Positions 33,807-45,565 of a stretch of 64,000 bases of DNA are shown here, piece by piece. The stretch comes from Hysterangium stoloniferum. Its lineage: Eukaryota > Basidiomycota > Agaricomycetes > Hysterangiales > Hysterangiaceae. Location: positions 23,621 to 87,620 of the forward strand of contig WHVD01000258.1 of NCBI GenBank assembly GCA_015178975.1, written 5' to 3'. The number at the start of each line of letters is the position of its first letter. The stretch's first letter is position 1. The notes under the pieces were generated by a model that made no database searches, had not been told where the DNA came from, and saw only the letters and a program-made list of their open reading frames with translations. A program made the translations under genes and the position numbers.

Positions 33807-35760
33807 ATGGAACCAGAGCATGCTCCGTCGCTTGTCATGACACGTGGATCCCATATGAAATTCACCAATACGCGCCTACGGCTATCGCCTTTGCCAAGTT
33901 GCAGAATATTGGTCTTACCAATGATCTTCACCCCTACCACCGCCGCTGTAATTCTTTCACTATTTATTACCATCTATTGCGTAACTCGTAAGGAAATCCC
34001 CAAAGGTAGTGATGCCTTAAATTAACTGTACAGGAAGCTAATCGAGATATACAGGGCTACGACTGACTACCCGGTTGGTGACCTTTTTGACCTTGCCTAA
34101 CACTATGAATGGGGAATATATAATAGATGGGGCAAGACATACGGTCTGTCTCATGCATTGTTTAAGGAGTTTGTTCGTTGATTATGTCGTTATAGGGGAT
34201 CTTGTCTATCTGAATGTTCTTAGAACCTCCCTTCTATTCGTTAACACGCTTAAATACGCAAACAAACTTTGCGAGAAGCAATCCGGCATCTATTCAGACC
34301 GACCTCACTTTCATATGGTTGGCGACTTGTGAGCTTGTTTGTAGTTTGCCAAAGTTCGACTCTCAGCAAGTTGACTAGGATGGGATTTGACTGGATGGTG
34401 ACTATGATGCGATATGGTCATAAACGGCGGCGTCATCACCTCATCACCAAATGTTTAGTCCCGTTGTCGCTGGGCGATATCAGCCTCTTCAGCAGAAACA
34501 TACTCGGTCAGTACACCAAAAGAGTCCTGCCCCCTAACCTGATACGCATTTACCTCAGTGCCTTATTAAAGTGTCTGTATAATATACCCAGGGCTTCTTC
34601 CATCTACTACGACACAATACTGGCGCAATCATTATCGAAGTCCGAGCTTTCGCTCTTTCGCATATACATTCTATCTCACCATCATCCTGCGCCCCTTGAG
34701 GCTTTGAAGAATGCAATGGTCCGAGATCCATCTCTTTAAATTTGTCCGCTTTCATCTTCAACACAGAAAACACAGAACGCTGGAAGGGACTATCCATGTA
34801 TCGTGGTCACTTTGTTAGAAGACCTTGCCGCTCGCCCGGAGGCGCCTCCTGACCAGGAAGATATTATTCTGAATGTTGCAAGGTCCGTTTATGCCGGCGG
34901 TGCTGATAATGTAATATCTTTTACCTCGTACTCCAAGCCTCGCTGATTCTAACCGTCGCCGGAGCTCGACTCAGCTGTACCTCCCTACTCGTCTTCGTTC
35001 TCGCCATGCTCCTCTTCCCCGACTCACAACAGAAGGCCGAAAAAGAACTTGATGCAGTGGTAGGACCACGCCATCCTCCTAACTTCGAGGATAAAGAAGT
35101 TTGTCCTACTTGGACAGCTTTGTGGAAAGAAGTTTTGCGATGGTATACTGTCATTCTAACGGGTCCCCGACATCGTTTATCTCAGGATGATATTATTGAC
35201 AAATATTTTGTACCCGCTGTAGCTATGGTGCTGGGAAATGCATGGTAACCATTCATTATTCGTGTTATGCGGATAATGTGAATATTTATTTCCGGGGGAT
35301 TGCTTTATGATGAGGCTGTATACGGGGCACATCCTGAAAGCTTCAACCCGGATCGGTTCCTCGACCCTGACGTGAAGGATCCAGATCCCGCTTTTGGCTT
35401 TTGGCGACAGTGTGTCTTTATTGCCTCATGTCACCTCCAGCGTTTTGAGTTCCTCAATCATATTCTGTCCAGGATGCCATTTTGCCGAAAACTCTCTCTT
35501 CATTACAATGCTTCAATGTTGCATGCTTTTTCAAGATCCCCTGAGAACGGGAGCCCTCCTCCAGATATCGCCGCGGATGCCTTTTCCACTGGTGCATTTT
35601 CTTCTGTGTGCGTAGCCGACCATGACCCTTTAAATGTTCGATCGTCCCTCGTTCGGAACCAGTCGAAAGGTTGATCATCCAAGAAGCATTGTCACATAAT
35701 GATGAATTTCAAATTAGATTATTTCTTTTCCCACACATGAGGCTTAGCTTTGAAGTTACT
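33807..35760 (+). pseudogene. Cytochrome P450 paralogue, decayed
   Basis: Same order and orientation as the intact copy upstream. Recognisable pieces: hydrophobic anchor near 33920 (FTPTTAAVILSLFITIYCV), EWGIYNRWGKTYG (about 34105), GDLVYLNVLRTSLLFVN (34197), GFDWMVTMMRYGHKRRRHH, the I-helix VYAGGADN (T to N), LFPDSQQKAEKELDAVVGP (35014), KEVLRWYTV, FNPDRFLDPDV and the heme loop reading FGFWRQ instead of FGFGRR, then CPGCHFAENSLF. The C-terminus FKCSIVPRSEPVERLIIQEA is near 35630. Frameshifts and stops occur in most exons. Probably a tandem duplicate that lost function. Confidence 0.85.
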
Positions 35761-36109
35761 TTTTATTTTCTTCCCTTCCCTTCTCGTTTCTTTTGTGGAA
35801 TGTTTGGTATAAGCTGTTGAGGAGTTTAAAGGGAGTTGTTGGGATAATAATGGGGTTGCATAGCATACTTGTTATACAGTTTGACATCCTATATAATTTA
35901 AGACAAACAATGTCTTAGTATAAAAGTAGGAATACATAGCTACTTTGTTGGATATACCGGTCGATCACATAACTTCCAATCTGGGTTCCAAGTTTGTATC
36001 ACATTTCTTTAGATCCTCTTGTCTATGAAAGTAGATCTGTGTGTTATGGACACTTTTAGACACTGTATGCCCAGTTAGGTAGGAGATTAGTCAGCTTAGC
36101 ACTGCAATT
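35761..36109. other. AT-rich spacer
   Basis: No coding sequence recognised between the P450 pseudogene and the Helitron A terminal region. Confidence 0.4.
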
Positions 36110-36420
36110 TCTTGTAAGCACAAGGCTGTGACCCATGGGGGGCAAGCCCCCACCATGCTACCACCCTACAACTTTACTCAGTCACTTTGTGACCTGGTGG
36201 ATCAATAATAATGTCTTTAAACACTACATCAGCAATTTGTATTACCTTCTGTGAGCTGGGAAGCTGTACATGCCAGCTTCCCATTTATTCATTCAGAAAT
36301 TTATGTTAAAGTGATTAAATTTTACATTATTCAGAATATATACTATATACTTTTGTAAATTCACTGACTCAAAAAAATATATAAGTCAGTCTCCTTTTGC
36401 AACCTTGCTGAATACTTACT
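36110..36420 (-). mobile_element. Helitron A 3' terminal region with GC hairpin
   Basis: The stretch AAGGCTGTGACC...GGGGGGCAAGCCCCC...CTACCACCC (hairpin about 36136-36155) and the following roughly 280 bases recur at 47862-48200. It lies just after the helicase C-terminus, as expected for the 3' end of a minus-strand Helitron. The exact CTRR end was not assigned. Confidence 0.6.
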
Positions 36421-39400
36421 TATGGATCAGGCATAACATCTTTAAACACTACATTTGCAGGCATATCAGTATCATGGAGTAAAAGTTTTACTCTTCCCCA
36501 ATTTGTCCCTCTTGAAACACCAACATAAAACTGTCCATGTGAGACCACAGGACTATGCAGATCCAATCCAACTAATTTTAAATATTGACCCTGTGACTTA
36601 TTGATAGTCATAGAAAATGCTACCCTGACTGGAAACTGCCAACAATGCAGTTCAAATGGCACTTGTTTTGTAGTTGGAATAATTGTTATTCGAGGGATGA
36701 ATGCCAGCTCTCCTGCTGAAGGTCCTGTAATGATCTTTACTTGAAGTACTCTTGAGTCATTTGTATTAACTGCAGTCTTGTTCCATTACAGAGTCCTTGT
36801 CCTGGATCCAAGTTTCGAAGCAGCATCAATGGCACTCCAGGGTTCAATGCAATTTACTTGGTGACAATCCTCTAAAGTTGATTGAGTTTAAGTACTCAGG
36901 AGGATATACTGTCTCATTGGCTCCATCTTTGACACTGTCTGCACTGTGGTAGGTTTGCCCAATCCCTGGAAATTTTTCAAAGAGCATGTCATTGACTTAA
37001 TCTACATCTGAATTTCAGGGACAGAGAATGGCCTGCTCAAAGAAAAACTCATTGGTAAGAACCTCAGGATTATGTACGTTTGGATAAATAGTTGATACTA
37101 AATTATCCACTGTTGGTCTACATAGCATGTGTTCAGGAACTTTAAACATATGATTGAGAGGCATGTCCTTTCCATGTCCAATATCAAAAAGCCACTGAGA
37201 AAAAACAGCAGTCTCTTGATCAGTAGGAGCTACATGCATATTCTCAGTCAAAAAAAAGAATCTTGACATTGTGCCAAAGATCAGACTGTGAGATATATGC
37301 ACCAATAATATCTTCTTCTGAACCTTTGGGGATGACAGGCAATGTCTGTTGAAAGTCACCACCCCATGCTACTGTAATGCCTCCAAGTGGAATATCCTTG
37401 TTAAGGCTATCTCTAAGACTCCGGTCTACTGCCTCACAGGCAAAGCGAACCTGCATTGGAACCTCATCCCAAATAATAAGGCTGACCTCTTTCATTAGAT
37501 TAGCCTTATATGAGCCTTTCTTCATTGTACACATGGATTTCTCATCAACTTCAAGGGGGATTTGAAACATACTGTGAGGTGTCCACCCACCACTCAGAAT
37601 AAGTGAAGGAATGCCAGAGGAGGCAATACAGAGTACAATGAGTCTTTTGCCTCTACAGGCATGTGCCAAAGTATTCCAAACAAATGATTTTCCAGTACCC
37701 CCCAGGTCCATTTAAAAAGAAAAGCTTTCCATCTACTCCAGTTTCATGCCTTGCAATGACAGCATCCATAATTTGATTGTATGCAACCGTCTGGCCCCCA
37801 TTCAACTTTTCAATATTTATATCTGCTTTTATTTGCTCAGTTGGCTGGTGATAAACCCTCTGTTCATTGATGAATCAATTTCCCACTCTCACTTCCCATG
37901 GCTCTGTAAATTGAGGCATATGAGGTACTCTGAGAGTGGTTTCCTATGAAGAATTTCATCAAGCTTAAAGAGGCCAAAGTCATGGACTGTCTCATCCGAT
38001 GGCTCTGGTTGATTTGGTTGATGAAGATGAAGATGTGTTTGAAGAAATTATTTCAAGTCATCACAAATGTCTGCTTTGAATTCATGCCAGAGTGCAGCTG
38101 GATCAGAAGGAAAGCACTGGCTGAGAATAATAGCAAACAGTCTTCTCAATTGAGATCCAGTCTGCATAGCCTTTGCCTCTCAAAGACACAACTTCCATTC
38201 TTTATCATCTTCAAGTAGACCACATGCCATGTAGGCTGCTTGGAAGGAAGGATAGACCTGTCCTTCATAGGTCCTGAGATCTTCAAAAGAAAGTTGCCCC
38301 CTTGACAACTGTGAGTAAAGTACATAGGAAGAACCTTGGGCGACTTGAGGGTCCTGCAAAATGAATATGTCAAATGGCAAATTTGCTTTCCTTGTATTCC
38401 ATTTTCTGTTTTTTGAATTCCATGTGAAAAATTCTGGAAATTCAACATAGTGAAGTGAATTGGCTGCTCTACCATTAAGGCCTATTGTATTTTTAGAATT
38501 GGCCTCAAAGTATGCCACAACTTGGTTTTGGAATGATGGGCAGCATCCAAAGCCTCTTCTGGACCCTCCATGCCATCAAAGATAACTGACTGTTGATTCT
38601 CTAAATACACAGGGAGGGCTATAACAGCAGGAATTTGAGTATGTATCTCATTTTCCAAAAGTCTCCAAAAGGCTTCATGTGCACTGATATAGCAGGCATC
38701 AATATATTGTTGAATTTCATCCTTGTTCTTTCCAAACTCCATTGTTGTATGATCATGTCCTTTGTATATATACTTGTGAATATATTTAATGGAGTGAACA
38801 TCAAAAGTCATCTTAACATTGATATGACATTCCAGAATGAGAAGAAGGGCAGCACAGTAAGGGACAACATGTCAATTGTCTAGCTCATGACCCCTGACTT
38901 TATGTTTTCTGCTATCATTTCTATGGTGGTACTTTGAATAGCCATCTTCACTTATACTTGTAGATTCACAAAAGGGCTTGGGAAAATGCTTTATACATTT
39001 GTTATCCTTGATACATTTTTCACCACATACATGAGTCATGAGCTCAGATACCAACTTGTAAAGCTTTGGTTGCTCTTCTTGATCTGTAGACTGCAGATAT
39101 CATAGACTAAACTTCTGTAGGAGTCTGAAGTTTTGCCCCTTCTTCAAACCATATGACCAAATGCATCTGAGGGAGTCCACACTTCTGAAATTCAATGGTA
39201 CTGTATGGACACAGGCAACTGTTTTGCCAAGGTAATTCTTCTTCATAATGAGGTGGAGCAAGTGTGCCTTTTTCAATGAAAAAACACATGACACTATATC
39301 TGGGTGATCGACTGCAGTTTGGCCTGGAAGAAGTGCTTCAGTTATTTCCCTCCATTTGAGGTTGGTTGTCATAGTAATAAACATGCTTGCATTGCCATAT

Positions 39401-41228
39401 TTGCATGATATAGCCAATGAATTTTGCAAATTTTCTATCATGTCCCAACTGCTATCTTGAAAGGTTGCAGATAGTATAAATCTACTTCCAATTTCATTTG
39501 GCTCAGGTTGTTGGTTATTATCCTGTACTGTGAAGGCATCAACTACCTGATGGTACATTTCAGCCCATAAAGTGCCTTGATTGTGTCCCAATGTATTGCT
39601 GAAGCAGTTTTCCACCCCTCAGAATTGTAGTTGCCTCACCAACTCGTTGAAAGAGTTGATAAGCATAATACTTTATCTGGGAGACTTTTGTCTGCTTTTT
39701 CTTCTGCCTATTCTCTGTCACTTGTTCAGGTTCAAGTTCTTCAGTAATTCCCTGCACCTCATCCTGCTCCATAGCTGGCTCAGGAGGTGGTATAACATCA
39801 TCAACTGGAATATCTATTTGCTCAGGTGGGAGAGGTAGAACTTGGGGAACCACTTCAGGTTGAGGAATCACTACCTCTGGCAAGTCATGTACTATCTCCT
39901 CAGGAGCTGGTTCAAGGACTTCTGGCTCTGGAGCAATCTCCACAATGGCTGCTGGGACTGGGGCTATCTCAGCAGGGAGTGGTTCATTTGCATAGGGAAT
40001 ATCCCAACTCCAGCCTTGCTCTTCTCTTGGAAAGAATAGCACATAATGGAGTGGGGCATATAAAGGATTAGTCTCAAAGATTCTTCTAAATCTCCCACCC
40101 TGATAATTAAGCACAATGTCCCTTCTGTCAGTAGAAGTACCATCCCCTGGGAGGATGACTGCCAATTCATCCCCTGTTGGAATGTTGTATCACCTTGGAT
40201 CTGTATGAGCCTTATATGTCAACCTGACCTGGAGCTGAAGAGTAATTTATTAGTCTCTCAGACATGTCATGGCCTGTTTATAGATGTGAACAAAAGGATT
40301 AAATTCTAACATCATATCCTGTAATCCAGAAAGAGTTGTAGCATTGATTCTTTTGTCCTGGTTATGTGCATACCTATGCTCTAATGCAGCATCTGCTTCA
40401 TAAAAGTAGAGCTGTGAATAGGAAGGTGTCTGACCTTTATTATGAATCAGAGCACCATGGTTATGTCTAAGTTCCCCATGGAGCTCAAATACATAAGGAC
40501 CACATTCCCCATCAAGCAATGACCTGTCCATGGTAGCACCCAGGGAAGTAAATGCTAAAGCAGAATTATATGCCTGAATATTTTTACAAAACTCTTTAGA
40601 ATCTGCATCCTCAGGATTCTCTAGTAGATGACATAATGGTTGAGGGACATCTTCAAGTATACATAGGCAATCTGATCTTTCCAGATAGACAACAACCTCC
40701 AAAAAGAGGATTGTTATTAGAGGAATGGTGAAGATGCTCTGCTATCCAATGTAGTGCATTGCATTTTGAACACTTTACAGTCATTGTTCCCAGATAATGT
40801 GGTCGCATTTGTGCATTGTCCTCATCAATTGGACACCTGGCCAGGAGGAGTAGCCCAGGCTCAGGAATATGTGGCAATGGTAATGCATCCTCATCCATTG
40901 GTACAGGAATAATAGGAGGAATAAGAACATGATCTAAAAGTAAGATAGAGAGAGTAGGAATAATCTGAGGATTCTGGGAAGGTGCCTGTTGTAATGGAAG
41001 GGCAGCTGCCTGAACTTGTAAAGCAGTGACTGCTCTTCTGCCAATATGAAGTGGAAATTCAGGGAGAGGTGGAGCTACATTTCTCCCCCATAACCTTCTA
41101 TTATTAAGAGGGGGAGGTGCAGGGATCCTACTAGCCTGATCAAATAAGTCTTTCACTGCTCTCCTGCCCAGTGCAACAGGATGCTGTAATGCAGTAGATA
41201 AAGATGCAAGCTGTGGCTCATCTGCCAA
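36421..41228 (-). pseudogene. Helitron A Rep-helicase, degraded
   Basis: Minus strand, N to C: proline-rich start and zinc-finger region (CSKCNALHWIAEHLHH, 40690-40780), Helitron N-terminal blocks (LQDMMLEFNPFVHIYKQA 40270-40330, GWSWDIPYANE 39990-40020), Rep (KYGNASMFITMTTN near 39390, the HUH stretch decayed to LPQMHLVIWF near 39160, and YIHKYIYKGHDHTTMEFG near 38760 with the tyrosine pair), then a PIF1-type helicase (GGTGKSF near 37690, SLIIWDEVPMQ near 37470, GGDFQQTLPVIPKG near 37350, AFSMTINKSQGQ near 36600 and HGQFYVGVSRG near 36530). An extra G in the G run at about 37699 breaks the Walker A frame, and several other frameshifts and stops exist. Helitrons of this type move by rolling-circle replication. 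Confidence 0.9.
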
Positions 41229-41262
41229 TTGTGCACATATATTAGCTATAACAGTGCCAGGA

Positions 41263-41467
41263 GTAAGAGCAGGACCATCTATATTATGTGATAATCCAGT
41301 GATAGTAAATGGATTCTGCTGATTGATAGGCAGAGGATTGGCAGGACTATCTATATTATATGATGATCCAGCAATATCAAATGGATTCTGCTGATTGATA
41401 GGCAGAGGATTGGCAGAGGGGCAATATTACATGATGATCCAGCAATAGCAAATGGATCCTGCTGATT
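41263..41467. repeat. About 70-bp tandem repeat, three units
   Basis: Units built on GATCCAGCAATA and AAATGGATTCTGCTGATTGATAGGCAGAGGATTGGC repeat three times with decay. They occupy the N-terminal coding end of Helitron A, where Helitron B also has coding tandem repeats. Confidence 0.75.
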
Positions 41468-41777
41468 GGAGGTTATCCGTAATCATTATAATCTCAAATG
41501 TTTACTAATAAAAGCAATATTGCTACAAAACTTCATCTTTAAATGGCAGTATCTATTCTGAGACTATTATATTATTAACCACCAACCATGAGATACAATT
41601 CTCCATATTATATCCTAAACAATTCAGAGTCAATTAATAGAACCTATTGTATATGGTTTTCCAAGTTATGTAAATTGTACTTGCTAATACTTTTGTTGGT
41701 ACTTTGTCTTTTAAAAGCTAAACTGTAGTTATTTCCTAGTAAAATATGTGAGATATCATTGGACATTTTTCATCCTA
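41468..41777. mobile_element. MITE family copy 1, left part only
   Basis: Starts GGAGGTTATCCGTAATCATT and matches the first 300 bases of copies at 41778 and 61917 (for example ATCTCAAATGTTTACTAATA). It ends where copy 2 begins. Confidence 0.75.
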
Positions 41778-42447
41778 GGAGGGTGTTTATAATTACTATA
41801 ATCTCAAATATTTACTAATAAAAGTCTTATTTTTACAAAACTCCATCTTTAAATAGTGATATCTATTCTGAAACAATTATATCATCAAAAAACAACCATC
41901 AGAAATAGTTCTCCATATTACATGTTATACAACCCATAGTTATTTAACAAATTCCATTGTATATAATTTCCTTCCTTTTACCAATGCCTACTAATACTTT
42001 TATTAGTACTTTGTTTTTTAAAAGTTGTAATGTAGTTATTTCCATGTAAAATATGTAAAATATTATTGGAAATTTTTCATACCACAGCTGTCTTTATTAA
42101 GTAAAACCCCCTGTATATTCTGGGTATGTTGAATCAAGTAGAAATCTGTTTAGATTGACAGATCCATTCCGAAGTAATATATTTAGAGGTGCCAATGATA
42201 TAAATATGCATGGAATGGACTATCTAAAAAGTATCTATTTTTTAAAAGCATTAGTGTTTCAAACTACTAATTTTTTTTATTGTCTACTCGTGTCCAGAAA
42301 GATTCTTTAGTTTGCAATGTATGAGAGAGTTTAAAACTTTTAAAAAGTTTTAAAAACCAAATTATGTTTGAATCACATCTCAGATGTTTAAATGACCTTT
42401 AGAGTGTATTAGAATTTGGTATACTTAATAGTTTTCAGACATCCTCC
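41778..42447. mobile_element. MITE family copy 2, full length 670 bp
   Basis: Begins GGAGGGTGTTTATAATT and ends GTTTTCAGACATCCTCC; the ends are short inverted repeats. It matches copy 3 (61917-62592) along its length, including the block CAAGTAGAAATCTGTT and TTGACAGATCCATTCCGAAG. It ends 13 bases before the stop codon of the chromodomain transposase. Confidence 0.8.
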
Positions 42448-42460
42448 TACTGGAAGTTTA

Positions 42461-43819
42461 TCAAATTTCTTCTCCTTTCTTTTTCCAGTATTCATCTATA
42501 CACTCTGTGGTATCAAAACTCCTCACTCCTTGCCAAGTTACATCTTCATATCCCTTCCATTTTACAAGGTACTCTCTGAACTTTCCTTTTCCTCTATGGT
42601 TTATTATTTCCTCAATTTCATATGCCTCATCTGTCTCATCCATATCTTCATCATCACCTAACTCCATACTCAGAAAATTTCTTTGAAGCTTGAGCATCTC
42701 CTGAGCATTACTTCTACTATCTGTCAATGATGGGAGATTTTCATATGTTTCAATATTTTCATCTTTCCAGTAGTCAAACTCTGAAGATAACCATGAAGAG
42801 TGATGAGGTTGAGGTTGAATACCACCTAAAATAACAAACTTCTTCACGTTTAATAAGAGACATCCAAGCTTTAACTGGGTTGTGAATACCTCATCATCAG
42901 AAACTCTAACACCTCCTTCATTACTGAGCTTCTTAAATGTGGTAGCCAACTCTCCAAAAGTAGCCCCAATCTTAGACCTGAAACAACCAAACATTTTGTT
43001 AAAGGTACTCTCTTCCTTTGACAATTCTATACCTTTTGATTTACATATAGGTATACAGAAGTTAATCATATCTAATTCTGTATTACTTGTTATCTTTGTA
43101 AGGTGTAAGGGATATCCCCCATCTAAAGCAATACAATCTAGTTTGTCTATATACTTTTCTTCCAATTTCATCTTTACAAACATGACTCCATCTGAATTAT
43201 ATTTACAGGGTGCTGACTTTGATGTGAATAGAACCATGCCATTTATATCAATACAAACTTGTGTCCGAAGTCCAGATTTCTTGAGTTTATATGAATACAT
43301 ATCTTCACTCTTCTCACCAATAACACTTGCTCTAGTATCATGACCATCTATCATTAATGTTACATGTCTAAACAATGGAGGATTTTTTTGTGCAGAATGA
43401 ATGCGTATATCAATAGTTGAGAACATAGAAATGAGCATAGTTGAGATCCTTTTATCAAGATCATTACCTTGTTTTTCATAGAATTTTCTAAACATATCAT
43501 AATAACTACTTCTAGGTATAAAGTTTCCCATATCATTTATAGAACAGCCTTGAAGTAGTTGATATAGTATTAAAAGTCCTTTCTCCACATTTCTATAGGG
43601 TCCAGGATAATCTTGGGTGGCAAAGACCACAACAAGGAAGAAAAAGACTGGAATAATACCAAGTCTCTGAAGAACAATATCCTTAATGTAACTAATTTTA
43701 TCAATAGGTTTGATATCAGACCTATGATACTTGGATGGCTTGATCTGAGGCCATTCCTTATAAAGGAACTTCCATTGTTGGTCCATTAACTTATTAAACT
43801 CCTCATTTAGAGGAGACAT
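42461..43819 (-). CDS. Harbinger-type DDE transposase with C-terminal chromodomain
   Basis: Single open frame of 452 aa from ATG 43819. The DDE_Tnp_4-like catalytic core is visible: HVTLMIDGHDTRAS (first D, residue about 170), DKLDCIALDGGYPLHL (second D, about 240), and ELSKEESTFNKMFGCFRSKI (third acidic residue, about 275; the E-x-F-x-x-x-F/S-x-x-R pattern of PIF/Harbinger and IS5 types). A linker rich in acidic residues (GDDEDMDETDE) leads to a chromodomain at about 395-450: AYEIEEIINHRGKGKFREYL, VKWKGYEDVTWQGVRS, with the expected Y, W and acidic positions. No intron is needed. Possible role: integration guided to methylated-histone chromatin. No Myb-like partner gene of the usual Harbinger type was recognised nearby. 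Confidence 0.8.
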   Translation of the reverse strand: MSPLNEEFNKLMDQQWKFLYKEWPQIKPSKYHRSDIKPIDKISYIKDIVLQRLGIIPVFFFLVVVFATQDYPGPYRNVEKGLLILYQLLQGCSINDMGNFIPRSSYYDMFRKFYEKQGNDLDKRISTMLISMFSTIDIRIHSAQKNPPLFRHVTLMIDGHDTRASVIGEKSEDMYSYKLKKSGLRTQVCIDINGMVLFTSKSAPCKYNSDGVMFVKMKLEEKYIDKLDCIALDGGYPLHLTKITSNTELDMINFCIPICKSKGIELSKEESTFNKMFGCFRSKIGATFGELATTFKKLSNEGGVRVSDDEVFTTQLKLGCLLLNVKKFVILGGIQPQPHHSSWLSSEFDYWKDENIETYENLPSLTDSRSNAQEMLKLQRNFLSMELGDDEDMDETDEAYEIEEIINHRGKGKFREYLVKWKGYEDVTWQGVRSFDTTECIDEYWKKKGEEI

Positions 43820-43995
43820 TGATATGGTAAGTATACAATACTAGGCCAATTTGGAAATATTCAATTTAAGAGAGATAATTGAAGTTATTGTTATTCTACT
43901 ATATGGGTATAATAATGAAAAATGAATTATTCCAACTCCAACTATCTTAGGTAGGATATAAGCACATATCACTCTTACAATCTTTACAAATCAAT
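43820..43995. promoter_or_regulatory. Divergent intergenic region, likely bidirectional promoter
   Basis: 176 bases separate the start codons of the minus-strand transposase and the plus-strand 130-aa ORF. It is AT-rich; GGATATAAGC lies about 35-45 bases before the plus ATG, and TATACCCATATAG reads on the minus side. The arrangement suggests that the two are expressed together. Confidence 0.45.
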
Positions 43996-44388
43996 ATGTC
44001 TACTTGTTCAACATCACTCCTTATTCAACACACCGCTTATAACTGCTTTGTTAGGGACAAAGCAGTAACTATTACAAGAACTAGGGAATCAAACCTTTTT
44101 GTTCCAAAATGCTATCAAATGACTATTGATGGTTTGAATAAAATTACATACCAGATCAACTATGATGACTTGGGACTAAGTCCCCCATACAAATTTCGAG
44201 ATGAGATTGACTTTCCATTTCTCTCTGAAATGATGGGGTATTACTATTTTATAGGCCTTGAACCAATCCCATTGAGATCATGTGATAATGGGATCCAGAT
44301 GTACAATGCCATATTTACTCACCCTAACATGGCATTGATAGATAAAATCACTTTTGAGGTGTTTGTATTTCCGAAAAAGGTTAGATGA
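43996..44388 (+). CDS. Unknown 130-aa ORF beside the chromodomain transposase
   Basis: ATG at 43996. Contains TYQINYDDLGLSPPYKF and LSEMMGYYYFIGLEPIPLR, ends VFVFPKKVR. No domain recognised. Beyond the stop another frame reads DEYEERVEEVPNSSGWWKG, so either a frameshift or an intron (acceptor TTATTTAG near 44553) continues the gene into the ORF at 44568. The AT-rich base composition matches the surrounding block. Confidence 0.5.
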   Translation: MSTCSTSLLIQHTAYNCFVRDKAVTITRTRESNLFVPKCYQMTIDGLNKITYQINYDDLGLSPPYKFRDEIDFPFLSEMMGYYYFIGLEPIPLRSCDNGIQMYNAIFTHPNMALIDKITFEVFVFPKKVR

Positions 44389-44567
44389 ATATGAAGAAAG
44401 AGTTGAAGAAGTTCCGAATTCTTCTGGTTGGTGGAAGGGACTACTTTCTTATTTCTTTGTTTGTTGTTTCTAAATGTATTGGTATTTGACTGTAAATTTT
44501 AAAAGTTACATTCAATTTAATAGAGAATATTGAAATTTTATGTATATTATTTAGGCAAGTAAGTCTA

Positions 44568-45050
44568 ATGGAGCAAATCTTAAAGATATCTGTGAGTGCT
44601 GCTGAAAGTGCTTCTATAAACCCTGACAACTTAGAATGCTTTTGGTATGCACCATGGAATGTTAGACTAGTATCACTTTTACAACCACCATTATTGGTTA
44701 ATCCCCAACTATCCTTACAATATAGTATAACCAATAGGGATGATGTAGAGATACCTAAGATATTTATACCAGACTTTGTTGTTATCCATTATAAAAAGGA
44801 AGCACAAAGTCTATATGAATGTAAATATTTGATAGTGGAAAATAAGAGGTTAATCAATCCAGGGAAGTTAGAAGAACAAGTAGAAAAGACAGAGGATCAG
44901 TTAAAAGAATACATGCAGGTAGTCTTTCTAGATGAGGACTATCATGGGATATTTGGAATAGTCTCTGTAGGAAGATTTTGGAAATGGTACAGATTTATTA
45001 GGAAAGATACTTTTAAGAGTCACAAGCCTAAAACTTCATGGGGTAATTAG
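44568..45050 (+). CDS. PD-(D/E)XK-like nuclease ORF, possibly ended by one nonsense codon
   Basis: 160 codons from ATG 44568. The central part KIFIPDFVVIHYKKEAQSLY followed by YLIVENKRLINPG gives D, then E-N-K, the ExK pattern of the restriction-endonuclease fold, with a following helix rich in E/K/Q (KLEEQVEKTEDQLKEYMQ). The frame stops at TAG 45048-45050, but the same frame continues with SYIPSDEEEEEVFEIEYKS for about 28 more codons, so the TAG may be a recent mutation. A leader exon may be the ORF at 43996. Assignment rests on motif pattern only. Role in the element unknown. Confidence 0.45.
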   Translation: MEQILKISVSAAESASINPDNLECFWYAPWNVRLVSLLQPPLLVNPQLSLQYSITNRDDVEIPKIFIPDFVVIHYKKEAQSLYECKYLIVENKRLINPGKLEEQVEKTEDQLKEYMQVVFLDEDYHGIFGIVSVGRFWKWYRFIRKDTFKSHKPKTSWGN

Positions 45051-45279
45051 AGTTATATCCCTAGTGATGAAGAAGAGGAAGAAGTATTTGAAATAGAATA
45101 TAAATCTAAAATACTTGATATTATGGATAATAATTAATTTGATCAACTTAAATCTAAAATTAGAAACACCTTCTTAAACTGAAATTTTAAAAGCTCTACA
45201 TGATGAAATTAGATAATATGAACTTCCCTAAGGTACTTGGGTATAAAGTTAGAAAAGAAAAGATCTTGGCACAGTGTAG

Positions 45280-45553
45280 ATGACATCATATAACTACAGA
45301 GAGTGGCTACTTGGGAGATATTAAGAGGTTAATAAGAAGAAGTGGATGTCCAATAACATTCAATATCCAGAAACATGAAGATGCTCCTAAGGGTGAAGGT
45401 GGAATGTTTATCATGTGTATCTATGAATTTTCTCATCCTAAAGAGGAAGTAAATATTGAGGAGATTTTATCAAGATTTCCATCTACATTTGAAGAAATAA
45501 AAAGAGATCTTAGAATAGTTGGAGACCCTCAAATTTATTTAGCAGAACTCTAA
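45280..45553 (+). CDS. Unknown exon-like ORF, no ATG
   Basis: Open frame ending TAA 45551-45553: GDIKRLIRRSGCPITFNIQ, then GMFIMCIYEFSHPKEEVNIE. It has no ATG start; a CTACAG acceptor at about 45298 suggests a last exon. It could belong to the preceding nuclease ORF or be a separate gene. It ends 12 bases before the inverted repeat. Confidence 0.35.
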
Positions 45554-45565
45554 TTATTTCCCCAT

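Noticed and set aside
42882..43343. 153-codon plus-strand frame inside the transposase
   Set aside because: Antisense shadow of the transposase; no domain.
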